A DNA stretch of 64,000 nt from CAWDVK01 sp963805715 (GTDB lineage Bacteria; Actinomycetota; Actinomycetes; Streptosporangiales; Streptosporangiaceae): positions 806,001 through 870,000 of the forward strand of contig CAWDVK010000009.1 in assembly GCA_963805715.1 (NCBI GenBank). Reading direction: 5' to 3'. This document shows, piece after piece, positions 51,849 through 60,202 of this stretch. A model generated the notes under the pieces. The model saw only the letters and a list, made by a program, of their open reading frames with translations, had not been told where the DNA came from and ran no database searches. Made by a program: the position numbers and the translations under genes. The stretch's first letter is position 1; each line of letters opens with the position of its first letter.

Positions 51849-52262
51849 TTACCTGGCCCGCCGGCACCAGCCGCTGCCTGACGAGGTCTCAGCACCTGTG
51901 ACGAAACGAAAGGCCCGATGGTGACTGACTGCCGCAGGCTGGTCCCGCAGCCGCGTTATACCTTCCGCCAGCGCGCCAAGCACAGGCCGTAGACGCCGAA
52001 GATGACCGTAGACGCCGAAGATGAGCAGTCCGACGGCGGCGAGCAGGAGCAGGAACACACCGAACGGCAGCAGCTGCAGGGCGCCCTGCTGGTCAGCCTG
52101 GTGCGAGCTCTTGCCCAGCGCGACCAGGATCGCGACCCAGCCGATCAGGATGTAGATCACGCCCCGGGCGGTGAGGCCCGCCCTGGCCAGCACGTGGGCC
52201 CCTCGGCTCTCCGATGCGCGCCTGGCCCTGGCGGCCGGGCGCGCGGTCACTGTCGATCGCAT
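51849..52262 (-). pseudogene. DUF1206 membrane protein, internally deleted and frame-disrupted by a 19-bp duplication
   Basis: The protein starts like DUF1206 (ARAGLTARGVIYILIGWVAI, GKSSHQADQQGALQLLPFG) and jumps to the end of a repeat (FLLLLAAVGLLIFGVYG), giving one repeat unit instead of the usual three. A 19-base tandem duplication at 51987-52024 then shifts the frame; without it the end would read GVYGLCLARWRKV and stop at 51956, the usual family ending. The ATG has AGGAA seven bases upstream. Function of the family is unknown. Confidence 0.75.
51987..52024 (-). repeat. 19-bp perfect tandem duplication
   Basis: Two adjacent identical copies of CCGTAGACGCCGAAGATGA. Because 19 is not a multiple of three, the duplication changes the reading frame of the DUF1206 gene near its 3' end. 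Confidence 0.92.
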
Positions 52263-52295
52263 AGCGGGTTCCTACCTTGGTCGGGGGGGTTAGCT

Positions 52296-52315
52296 GGCCG
52301 GGTCGCCACCCGGCC
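52296..52315. other. Perfect 8-bp hairpin upstream of the DrrAB operon
   Basis: GGCCGGGT and ACCCGGCC enclose CGCC. It lies between the DUF1206 gene start and the ABC exporter genes, both pointing away, so it is more likely regulatory than a terminator. Confidence 0.45.
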
Positions 52316-52443
52316 GGGGGAGTCAGCAGGCGTCATGGCGGCCGGCCCGTACCCCTGGCCGGCGGCGGCAAACAGCCGCCGGATGCGCGCGCCAGGATTG
52401 GCCGGTCAGCGCCTTTATCATTCGCGGCCGGTGCCCCGCAGCC

Positions 52444-52458
52444 GGTAAGTTCCTTACC
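52444..52458. promoter_or_regulatory. Perfect palindrome, candidate operator of the DrrAB operon
   Basis: GGTAAG and CTTACC flank TTC, a perfect inverted repeat 40 bases upstream of the DrrA-like start. This is typical of TetR or PadR operators, the usual regulators of DrrAB-type genes. No such regulator is adjacent. Confidence 0.55.
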
Positions 52459-52497
52459 CGGGGGCGGGTGCGATGGCCTGCTCGGTGGGGAGGATGC

Positions 52498-53658
52498 GTG
52501 GCAGCGAACGGCTCGCAGCCGGCGATCGTGGCCGAGGGACTGGTCAAGTCGTTCGGCGAGGTAAAGGCGCTGCGCGGGATCGACCTGTCCGTTCCGCGCG
52601 GCACGGTGCTCGGCGTGCTCGGCCCGAACGGCGCGGGCAAGACGACGGCCGTGCGCATCCTGACCACGCTGCTGCAGCCCGACGGGGGCCGAGCCGTGGT
52701 CGAGGGGCATGACGTCGTGCGCCAGGCCGCCGCCGTGCGCCGCTCCATCGGCCTGTCCGGCCAGTCGGCCGCCATCCAGGAAGAGCTCACCGGCCGGCAG
52801 AACCTGGAGATCATCGGCCGCCTTTACCACCTGCGCTGGCCGGATGCGCGCAGCCGGGCCGCCGAGCTGCTGCAGCAGTTCGACCTCGCCGATGCGGCCG
52901 ACCGGGCGGCCAAGAACTATTCCGGCGGCATGCAGCGCCGCCTGGATCTGGCCGCCAGCCTGGTCGGGCGGCCGAAGGTGCTGTTCCTGGACGAGCCCAC
53001 CACCGGCCTTGACCCGCGCTCCCGGCTCGGGATGTGGGACATCATCCGGTCGCTGGTCTCCGGCGGGACCACGCTGCTGCTGACCACTCAGTACCTGGAC
53101 GAGGCGGACGAGCTGGCCGACAAGATCGTGGTCATCGACCACGGGCTGGTCATTGCCGCCGGCACGGCCGAGGAGCTGAAGAGCAGGATCGGCGGGGACG
53201 TGCTCGAGTTCACGGTGCCCGACCGCGGCCGGGTCTCCACCGCGGTCGCCGCGATCGCCCGGCTGGCGGAAGGAGATCCGCACGTCGACGCGGAGACTGG
53301 CGTCATCAGCGTGGGCGTCGGCGGCCGGGGCTCAGAAGCACTGGTGCAGGCGGTGCGCGACCTGGACGCGGCCGGGGTCGAGACCCGGGGCCTGGCGCTG
53401 CGCCGGCCATCCCTCGACGACGTGTTCCTCGCGCTGACCGGGCACGCCGCCGAGGACGAGGGGCCGCCCGGCGGTCGCCGCCGCGGGCGGCGCAGGACCG
53501 GCAGCAAGGACACGGGCGGCAACGACACGGGCGGCAACGACACGGGCGGCAACGACACGGGCGGCAACGACGCGCGCGGCGGGGATGGCAGCGGCAGCGG
53601 CAACGGGCCGGGCAGCACGAAAGCCAGCGACATGGACACCGCGAGGGCCGCGTCATGA
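52498..53658 (+). CDS. ABC exporter ATP-binding protein (DrrA-like)
   Basis: A 386-residue ATPase of the daunorubicin-resistance type. Walker A is LGPNGAGKTT, the Q-loop region GLSGQSAAIQEELTGRQNLE, the signature NYSGGMQRRLDLA, Walker B VLFLDEPTTGLDP and the H-loop LLTTQYLDEAD. The DrrA C-terminal domain (PSLDDVFLALTGH) follows. It ends in a disordered Gly/Asn/Asp tail coded by a tandem repeat. GGGGAGGA precedes the GTG. The permease gene overlaps by four bases. Substrate unknown; anthracycline-like compounds, lipids or others are possible. Confidence 0.93.
   Translation: MAANGSQPAIVAEGLVKSFGEVKALRGIDLSVPRGTVLGVLGPNGAGKTTAVRILTTLLQPDGGRAVVEGHDVVRQAAAVRRSIGLSGQSAAIQEELTGRQNLEIIGRLYHLRWPDARSRAAELLQQFDLADAADRAAKNYSGGMQRRLDLAASLVGRPKVLFLDEPTTGLDPRSRLGMWDIIRSLVSGGTTLLLTTQYLDEADELADKIVVIDHGLVIAAGTAEELKSRIGGDVLEFTVPDRGRVSTAVAAIARLAEGDPHVDAETGVISVGVGGRGSEALVQAVRDLDAAGVETRGLALRRPSLDDVFLALTGHAAEDEGPPGGRRRGRRRTGSKDTGGNDTGGNDTGGNDTGGNDARGGDGSGSGNGPGSTKASDMDTARAAS
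53509..53568 (+). repeat. 15-bp tandem repeat in DrrA-like tail
   Basis: Four exact units of GACACGGGCGGCAAC encode Asp-Thr-Gly-Gly-Asn repeats in the flexible C-terminal tail. They keep the frame. Confidence 0.92.
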
Positions 53659-54479
53659 CGGCGACGACGATGACAGCGACCGCCGCGCCGGGCGGCGAGC
53701 CGGGACTGCTCGACCAGGCTCGCTGGGCGGTCAGCGACACGCTCACGATCACCAGGCGGAACCTGCTGGTCTGGATGCGGGTACCCGCGTACATCGTGTT
53801 CACGGTGATCCAGCCGGTGATGTTCGTGCTGCTGTTCCGCTACGTGTTCGGCGGCGCCATCCCGGTGCCCTACAAGGGCGGCTACGTCGAGTTCCTGATG
53901 CCGGGGATCACCGCGCAGACCGCGGCCTTCGCGACCTTCGGCACGGCCATCGCGCTGGCCCAGGAGCTGCAGAAAGGCGTCATCGACCGGCTGCGCTCGA
54001 TGCCGATGGCGCGCTCGGCGGTGCTCGCGGGACGGCTGGTGGCCGATACCGGCCGGATGCTGCTGACGATACTGATCGTGATCGGGGTGGGGTACGCGAC
54101 CGGTTTCCGTTTCGAGAATGGCTTCGGGCTGGCGGTGGCGATGATCGTGCTCGCGACCGTGTTCGGCCTGGCCATCTGCTGCATCTCCGCCTACACCGGG
54201 CTGGCCATCGGGGACGAGGAGTCGGTGCAGGCGTTCGGGCTGATCTGGCTGTTCCCGCTCACCTTCCTCAGCTCAGCCTTCGTGCCGATCTCGAGCATGC
54301 CGGGGTGGCTGCAGGCATTCGCCAACAACCAGCCCGTCACGTACGTCATCGACACGATGCGCGCGATGGCGCTGGGCGGCCCGATCGCGGCGAACATGTG
54401 GAAGAGCGCGGCCTGGCTGGTCGGGATCTTCATCGTGTTCGTGCCGCTGGCCGTCCGCGCCTACCGGCGGGCGAGCTGA
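53655..54479 (+). CDS. ABC exporter permease (DrrB-like, ABC2 type)
   Basis: A 274-residue membrane protein with six helices. After an Ala/Thr-rich start it has TLTITRRNLLVWMRVPAYIV, VIQPVMFVLLFRYVFGGAI, and ABC2 marks YVEFLMPGITAQTAAF and LRSMPMARSAVLAGRLVAD. The C-terminal FPLTFLSSAFVPISSMPGWL is typical of DrrB. The ATG at 53655 overlaps the ATPase stop. With it forms an exporter with two copies of each. Confidence 0.93.
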   Translation: MTATTMTATAAPGGEPGLLDQARWAVSDTLTITRRNLLVWMRVPAYIVFTVIQPVMFVLLFRYVFGGAIPVPYKGGYVEFLMPGITAQTAAFATFGTAIALAQELQKGVIDRLRSMPMARSAVLAGRLVADTGRMLLTILIVIGVGYATGFRFENGFGLAVAMIVLATVFGLAICCISAYTGLAIGDEESVQAFGLIWLFPLTFLSSAFVPISSMPGWLQAFANNQPVTYVIDTMRAMALGGPIAANMWKSAAWLVGIFIVFVPLAVRAYRRAS

Positions 54480-54652
54480 CCGCTGGCCGGATGAGGCCGC
54501 TGGTCCTGCTGGTCCGGCTCCATCCAGCCACCCCGGACGCGACGCCGCAGTCACGCCCGGAGATCGCTCATCCTGGCGGTGAATGATCAGCCGTAGGCCG
54601 GCGCAGCAGTGACCCGCGGCCGCGCTGGCCGCCCCGGTCCGCCGGGCTGCCG

Positions 54653-54946
54653 CTAGCTGGCTGCGGCGCGCGCCGAGCCGTCTGCGTCGCGCTCGGCGGC
54701 GGCTGCTGCGAGCGCCGCGTCCATCGCGGCCCGCCGCCGCGCCGTCCACCGACGCGTGCACGACGACATATCCGCGCAGTACCAGCGCACGTCAGGGCAC
54801 GCCGGGCCGCCGTCGGGCACCATGGAGGCGCGCGGCAACTGGACGCCGCACAGCGCGCATTCCTGCAGCCCGACGCTGCGCCTGGCCGCCAGCCGGCTGC
54901 CGTACTCCAGTTCCTCGCCGGCTGGCGTCGCGGATGTCATGGTCAT
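54653..54946 (-). CDS. Small Cys-containing hypothetical protein
   Basis: A 97-residue protein with two Cys pairs, CALCG near the middle and a CPDVRWYC / SSCTRR segment, suggesting a small zinc-binding fold, followed by an Ala/Arg-rich helix. Such proteins occur in actinobacteria without known function. The ATG at 54946 has AGGAGG seven bases upstream. Confidence 0.7.
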   Translation of the reverse strand: MTMTSATPAGEELEYGSRLAARRSVGLQECALCGVQLPRASMVPDGGPACPDVRWYCADMSSCTRRWTARRRAAMDAALAAAAAERDADGSARAAAS

Positions 54947-55271
54947 CACAGATCCTCCTCATGCGCCCGCCATCAGGCCAGACGGCGGCGGATGCCCCGG
55001 CGGGGCACTTCCCAGCTTCTAGCTTCCTATTCCTGCTGGCGGGACAAGCAGTTACAGCAGGGCTCGCAGCCTGGCTGCCCCGGCAGACCGCGGCCGGGCC
55101 CGCCACCACGCCGCGGAGGGCTCGCGCAGACCTCCGGCCAGCGGCCGCGGGACCTTCGGCCGTGGCGTGCGCCCCGAAACCGGGGCAGATTTGTGTCCCG
55201 ATGCCTGACTGCGGCGCCAGCCGCCAGGAGCGGGCCCGACTCCGTCACATCCAGACAGCAAGGAGGCTGTG
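54947..55271. other. Intergenic region upstream of malic enzyme
   Basis: This 325-base divergent spacer should carry promoters for both flanking genes. I see no additional gene and no clear operator. Confidence 0.4.
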
Positions 55272-56975
55272 ATGCCAGGCAGCGACAGCAGTCAGAGGGC
55301 GCAGCGACCGCAGCTGAGCGGACTGGAGATCCTCGAGCAGCCCCTGCTCAATAAGGATGCGGCGTTCAGCCAGCACGAGCGCGAGGCGCTCGGCATGCGC
55401 GGCCTGCTGCCGTGGCGGGTCGCCACCATTGAGCAGCAGGTGGCACTGGAGCTGGAGCACCTGCGCTCCAAGTCGACCGAGCTGGAGCAGTACATCGGGC
55501 TCGCGGCCCTGCAGGACCGCAACGAGACGCTGTTCTACCGGCTGCTCCTGGACCATCTCGAAGAGCTCGCCCCGATCGTGTACACCCCCACCGTTGGCGA
55601 GGCCTGCCGGCGTTTCAGCCACATTGTCCGGCGCCCCCGCGGGCTGTGGATCACTCCCGATGACATCGCCTGCATCCCGCAGCTGCTGCGCAACACCGGC
55701 CGGCCCGACATCCGGCTCATCGTCGCCACCGACAACGAGCGGATACTCGGGCTGGGCGATCAGGGCGCAGGCGGCATGGGCATCCCCGTCGGCAAGCTCG
55801 CCCTGTATTCAGCCGGGGCCGGCATCAACCCGGCGCTGACCCTTCCGGTCTCCCTCGACTGCGGGACCGACAATCCTGATCTGCGCAGCGACCCGCTCTA
55901 CCTCGGCTACCCCAGGCCGCGCCTGAGGGGACCCGCCTACGATGCCTTCATCGAGGCCTTCGTCGAGGCGATCACCGAGGTCTACCCGGATGCGGTCCTG
56001 CAGTGGGAGGACTTCAAGCAGCACAACGCCATCCGCCTGCTGGACCGCTACCGGCACCGGCTGACCAGCTTCAACGACGACATCCAGGGCACCGCCGCGG
56101 TCGTCGTGGCAGGGATCCTCGCCGCCCTGCGGCTCAGGGACGAGCCGATGGCAAGGCAGCGGCTGGTATTCCTGGGCGCGGGCGCCGCGGGCATCGGGAT
56201 CGCCAGGCTGGTCGAGGACGTGCTGCGCGCCGAAGGCGCGCAGCCGGACGCGATCCGCCGGGCCGTCGTCATGCTCGACTCCAGCGGGCTGGTTTTCGAC
56301 GGCCGTGATCACGTGGAGGAGGACAAGCGGCCGTTCAGCCTGCCCGGGCCCGAGCTCGCGCGCTTCGGCTTCGAGCCCGCGGCGCGGTATGACCTGGAAA
56401 CCGTGGTGCGCCAGGTGGCCCCGACCGTCCTGATCGGAACGAGCGGGCAAGCCGGCGCCTTCACGGAGGGGGCCATCCGCGAGATGGCCGCACGCACAGC
56501 CGCTCCGATCGTGCTTCCGCTATCCAACCCGACGGCCAACTCCGAGGCGACGCCGGCCAACGTCCTGCGGTGGAGCGAGGGACGTGCCCTGGTCGCGACC
56601 GGCAGTCCGTTCGAGCCGGTGCGGGTCGGCTCGGATACCCGGCTCGTCGGCCAGGCCAACAACGTCTTCATCTTCCCCGGTGTCGGCCTGGCCGCCATCT
56701 CGGCACGGGCCACGCAGATCACGGACCGGATGTTCGGCGTGGCCGCCACCACGCTGGCCGGCCTGGTCTCGCCGGGCCGGCTCAAGCAGGGCGCCCTCTA
56801 TCCGCAGCTCTCGGAGCTACGGCAGATCTCCAGGACTATCGCCGTTGCGGTCGCCCGCGAGGCGAGCGAGGCCGGGGTAACGGCGCTGGCGGCCGGCGAT
56901 GACATTGAGGCAGCCGTGGACGCCTCGATCTGGGCTCCCGCGTATCACCAGCTGGGCAACCCCGGTCAGGACTGA
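55272..56975 (+). CDS. NAD-dependent malic enzyme (large form)
   Basis: A 567-residue enzyme that oxidatively decarboxylates malate to pyruvate. Conserved elements are FYRLLLDHLEELAPIVYTPT, VGEACRRFSHI, GLGDQGAGGMGIPVGKLALY (with catalytic Lys), FNDDIQGTAAVVVAGI (metal-binding Asp pair) and the dinucleotide fold FLGAGAAGIGIARL. Length and motifs fit the SfcA/MaeA-type long enzyme. AAGGAGG lies five bases upstream of the ATG. Confidence 0.95.
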   Translation: MPGSDSSQRAQRPQLSGLEILEQPLLNKDAAFSQHEREALGMRGLLPWRVATIEQQVALELEHLRSKSTELEQYIGLAALQDRNETLFYRLLLDHLEELAPIVYTPTVGEACRRFSHIVRRPRGLWITPDDIACIPQLLRNTGRPDIRLIVATDNERILGLGDQGAGGMGIPVGKLALYSAGAGINPALTLPVSLDCGTDNPDLRSDPLYLGYPRPRLRGPAYDAFIEAFVEAITEVYPDAVLQWEDFKQHNAIRLLDRYRHRLTSFNDDIQGTAAVVVAGILAALRLRDEPMARQRLVFLGAGAAGIGIARLVEDVLRAEGAQPDAIRRAVVMLDSSGLVFDGRDHVEEDKRPFSLPGPELARFGFEPAARYDLETVVRQVAPTVLIGTSGQAGAFTEGAIREMAARTAAPIVLPLSNPTANSEATPANVLRWSEGRALVATGSPFEPVRVGSDTRLVGQANNVFIFPGVGLAAISARATQITDRMFGVAATTLAGLVSPGRLKQGALYPQLSELRQISRTIAVAVAREASEAGVTALAAGDDIEAAVDASIWAPAYHQLGNPGQD

Positions 56976-56986
56976 GCCGGCCGCGG

Positions 56987-57715
56987 CTAGCCTGCGGTCA
57001 GCTCCGGCGGCGCCGAGCCCGGGCCGATCTGAGCCTTGAGCGCGGCCAGCTCCTTATCCACCTCGGCTGCGGACCCGGCCTCGTCGAGCTCCTTCTGGAT
57101 GTCGTCGGTGTCTCCCCCAACGTCTTCCAGCACGCCGGACTGGAGCAGCTCGTCGACGGCTCCGGCCCTGGCCTGCATCGTGGCAATCTTGTCCTGGGCT
57201 CGCTGGAGCTCGGCCCCGGAGTCGCCGAAGGTCTTGGAGATCCCGGCCGCGCTCTCCCCCACTGAGCTCTCCGCCTGAGCCGCGGTGTACTGCGCCTTCA
57301 GCACTTCCTTCTGCGTCCGGAACTGGTTCACCCGCTGCTGCAGGGCCTCCAGGGTGTGCTCGAGCTTCTCCTCCTGCTCGGTGAGCTGCTGGTGCTGAGG
57401 CTCCATGCCGTCGATCTCCGCCTGGGCAGCGGCCTTACGCGAGAGCGCCTCCCTGGCCAGGTCCTCCTTGCCCTGGGCAAGCGCGGCCTTGGCCTGGTCC
57501 TGCAGGTGACTGACGCTGTGCTGGAGCTGCTGCTCCTGCAGCTCGATCTGCTTGCGCGACGCGGCGATGTCCACCAGCGCCCGGCGGACCTGAGTGATCT
57601 GGTCGAGCATCTGCTCGTAGGAGAGGTCCAGCATCTCGTCGGGCTTCTCCGCCGCGTCGAGCGCCTTGTTGGCCTTGGCCTGGACGATCGCGTGGGCGCG
57701 CTGGAAGAGGGTCAT
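56987..57715 (-). CDS. PspA/IM30 family protein
   Basis: A 242-residue almost fully helical coiled-coil protein of the phage-shock family, which binds stressed membranes. The family start is RAHAIVQAKANKALDAAEKP, then MLDLSYEQMLDQITQVRRAL and Gln/Glu/Ala-rich heptads through to residue 190, with a short acidic end. GAGGAG lies nine bases upstream. It stands alone, convergent with malic enzyme. Confidence 0.92.
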   Translation of the reverse strand: MTLFQRAHAIVQAKANKALDAAEKPDEMLDLSYEQMLDQITQVRRALVDIAASRKQIELQEQQLQHSVSHLQDQAKAALAQGKEDLAREALSRKAAAQAEIDGMEPQHQQLTEQEEKLEHTLEALQQRVNQFRTQKEVLKAQYTAAQAESSVGESAAGISKTFGDSGAELQRAQDKIATMQARAGAVDELLQSGVLEDVGGDTDDIQKELDEAGSAAEVDKELAALKAQIGPGSAPPELTAG

Positions 57716-57891
57716 GGCTGTGCGCTCCTCATCGGTGGTGGGCCCCGGTACTCCCCGAGGCTACGCCCGGCCGCCCGCTCGCATCACCCGCGCAGCGCAA
57801 CGAGACCGGCGACGAGGAGCGCCCGGACCCGAGCGCGGCCAGGCGTGGCGATCGGCTGGGAGGTCTACGCCCAGCACCGGCGGCCCGGGCG

Positions 57892-58480
57892 ATGCCGCCG
57901 ACCCTCGTCCCCGCCGAGCTGCTGCCCAGCGCGATGACGCTCCGCTCGATCGCCTTGCAGACTGCGCAGGTGGCCGGGCCCGCCCTCGGCGGCCTGCTGT
58001 ACGGGACCTCGGCGGCGCTGGTGTACCTGCTGGCCGCGGGCGCGTGCGGGTCGGCGTGCGGATGCGTGCTCGCCATCCGCGCCCGGCCCGCGGTGCCGGC
58101 GAGGGTGGGGGATGCGCAGGCCGGGGCGGCGCCCGGAGCGCAGGCGGCTCCGGGCCTGGAGAGCGTGGCTCCTATCCGCTCTCCCTGGTCGCGCTCGCCA
58201 TCAGCGGCTTCGTTGATCTGTTCAGCATGAATATCCGGTCCACCACCGTGGCGCTGGCCACGCCCGACCGGCTGCGGGGCCGGGTGGGCGCGGTCGAGAT
58301 GGTCTTCATCAGTGCCTCCAACCAGCTCGGCGCGTTCGAGTCGGGGCTCGCGGCCTCGCTGGTCGGCACCGTGCCCCGCCGTGGCGGGCGGCGGCGCCAT
58401 CACCATCGCGATCGCGCTGAGCTGGAGCCGGTTCTTCCCCGCGCTCGCCCGCGTCGACCGGATGCAGGAACGTCCGGCCC
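57892..58480 (+). pseudogene. MFS transporter remnant in several frames
   Basis: Three segments match parts of one MFS_3 pump: LVPAELLPSAMTLRSIALQT and VAGPALGGLLYGTSAALVYL (helix 5 region, 57900-58100), SGFVDLFSMNIRSTTVALAT and GRVGAVEMVFISASNQLGAF (58195-58370), and AGGGAITIAIALSWSRFFP (58380-58450). They lie in different frames with parts missing between them, and the first four helices are absent. At least two indels and two deletions are needed. Non-functional. Confidence 0.75.
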
Positions 58481-58692
58481 GCAGCCGCCGCACCCGCCGC
58501 GGCCGCCCCGGGGCCGCCCGGCCCGGCGGGCAGCGCAGAGCCACTCGCCTGAACGCCCCCGGCGGCACTGCGCAGCCGCCGCGCTCTGGGTTCCGGTGGC
58601 GCGCCGTCTGGCGCCTGCCGCGTCAGAGGTCAGCAACAGGGGCCTGACCTGGACCGCGGCAATCCGCACCGCGCTCAGCGGGACACTCTGCT

Positions 58693-59880
58693 CTAGCGCG
58701 CGGCCGTGCCTCCCCGCGGTATCCAGCCGGGCGCGACTCCAGGCCGGCTGGATACCGGGCGCTCGGCCATCAGCAGCCACGCACCGCCCAGGGCGATCAG
58801 CGCGGCGACGAACGCGCAGTAAATCCAGAACGCGGGCGTCACGCCGGAGCTGATCGTCAGCCCGAGCTGGGCGGCGCGGATCGGGGAGAAACCGAACAGC
58901 AGCGGCGAGACGGCCTCCCCGAGCTGGACCAGCGCCGAGATCGCCTGCGCCACTAGCGGGATGACGGCACCGGCGAGCAGTGCGGCGCCGAGCCGCACCG
59001 GGCGCCACAGCGCGGCGGCGGCCACGACGGCGACCAGCGCGACCATCACGATGACATCCCCGGCAATGACCGGTGCCGGGTTCGCGAAGGCGTTGCCCGC
59101 CGTCACGCTCTGCGTGCTGCCGGTCGCCGCGAAGTGCAGCGTGTAGCTGTCCCAGGACGGCGCGAACGCGGCCGCGGCGCCGATCGCGGCGACCGTGAGC
59201 GCCGCGGCGAAGCCGGCCCGGCGGCCCCGCAGCGGGCCGGGAGCCGCCGCCGGGCGGAGCCGGACGGCCAGTGCGGAGCCGGCCGCGCAGAGCAGCCAGC
59301 CGATCAGCCCGAGCACCAGCCCGGCGCCCAGCACGTGCGCGCCGGCCGCGATCGCGGTGCCGGCGTCGGCGAGGAACAGGCCGAGCGTCACGATGCTTGT
59401 TCCGATCCCGAGCAGGGCGCCGGCCCGCAGGCGGGCCCCGCCGAGCAGGATGAGCGCGGCGCTCGCGGCCCAGACGGCGAAGTAGAGCACGTGCGGGATC
59501 AGGTCGGCCGGCTGGGCGGCGAGGCTCGCACCGCCCAGGTAGTCCGGGAACAGCCCGATGACCCCGATCACGACGCCGGCGGCGAGCAGCGACGCCGCGA
59601 TGACGCCGCGCCTGCCGCCCGCGGGTGCGTCGGGGCTGCTCGCGCTGGCGGCCCGGGCGTCGGACTGGCTGAGCCGGACAATGGAGGCGGGCGGCTGGAT
59701 GCTGGTGAACCGGGACCACGCGCCGTGCCAGCCCTCAGGCGTCTCCGGCCACCACTCAATCGGCTGCGTCCGCGGACCGCCGGCGGCCCAGATCCCGTAG
59801 AAGCCCTGTCCGCGGCCGAGTTCGTAGCTCGCTCCCCGGTACCAGATCGCCACATTCCCCGGCACGGTTCCGGCCGCCAT
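58693..59880 (-). CDS. Polytopic membrane protein with N-terminal soluble domain
   Basis: A 395-residue product. The first 70 residues are soluble and aromatic-rich (VAIWYRGASYELGRGQGFYG, PIEWWPETPEGW), resembling a small conserved domain found fused to membrane proteins in actinobacteria. About nine hydrophobic helices follow from residue 93 onward. GAAGGAG lies six to seven bases before the ATG. I do not recognise a characterised family and no transport motif is evident. Confidence 0.75.
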   Translation of the reverse strand: MAAGTVPGNVAIWYRGASYELGRGQGFYGIWAAGGPRTQPIEWWPETPEGWHGAWSRFTSIQPPASIVRLSQSDARAASASSPDAPAGGRRGVIAASLLAAGVVIGVIGLFPDYLGGASLAAQPADLIPHVLYFAVWAASAALILLGGARLRAGALLGIGTSIVTLGLFLADAGTAIAAGAHVLGAGLVLGLIGWLLCAAGSALAVRLRPAAAPGPLRGRRAGFAAALTVAAIGAAAAFAPSWDSYTLHFAATGSTQSVTAGNAFANPAPVIAGDVIVMVALVAVVAAAALWRPVRLGAALLAGAVIPLVAQAISALVQLGEAVSPLLFGFSPIRAAQLGLTISSGVTPAFWIYCAFVAALIALGGAWLLMAERPVSSRPGVAPGWIPRGGTAAR

Positions 59881-60202
59881 CGTCCGCTCCTTCCGCCTTC
59901 CGGTCGTGCTTGCAGGTGAGCCTAAGGAGCCGAGCTGCAGGTCGGCTGAACGGGTGCTGAGGCATTCCTGACGGCCGGCTCCGGGCAGTCACGGCCGGAG
60001 CCTACGCAGCCCCCGGTCACGCTTCTGCCAGCCGCGATGACTACCCTGGCAGTACCCTGAAAATGCCCGCCGACCGGCCACCCGGCCGCGACTGACGTGC
60101 CCGCGGCATGAGACCTCTGCCGCCGGGAGAGGGTCACGCTGCCAGCGCAGTATTTCACCGGAATCGGTTCCCCGGCGGGCTGCCTGACCGGAGGCTGTCG
60201 TT
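59881..60202. other. Intergenic region upstream of the aminotransferase
   Basis: This 322-base divergent spacer has no recognisable gene. GGAGG at about 60192 is the ribosome binding site of the rightward gene. No clear promoter can be assigned. Confidence 0.4.
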
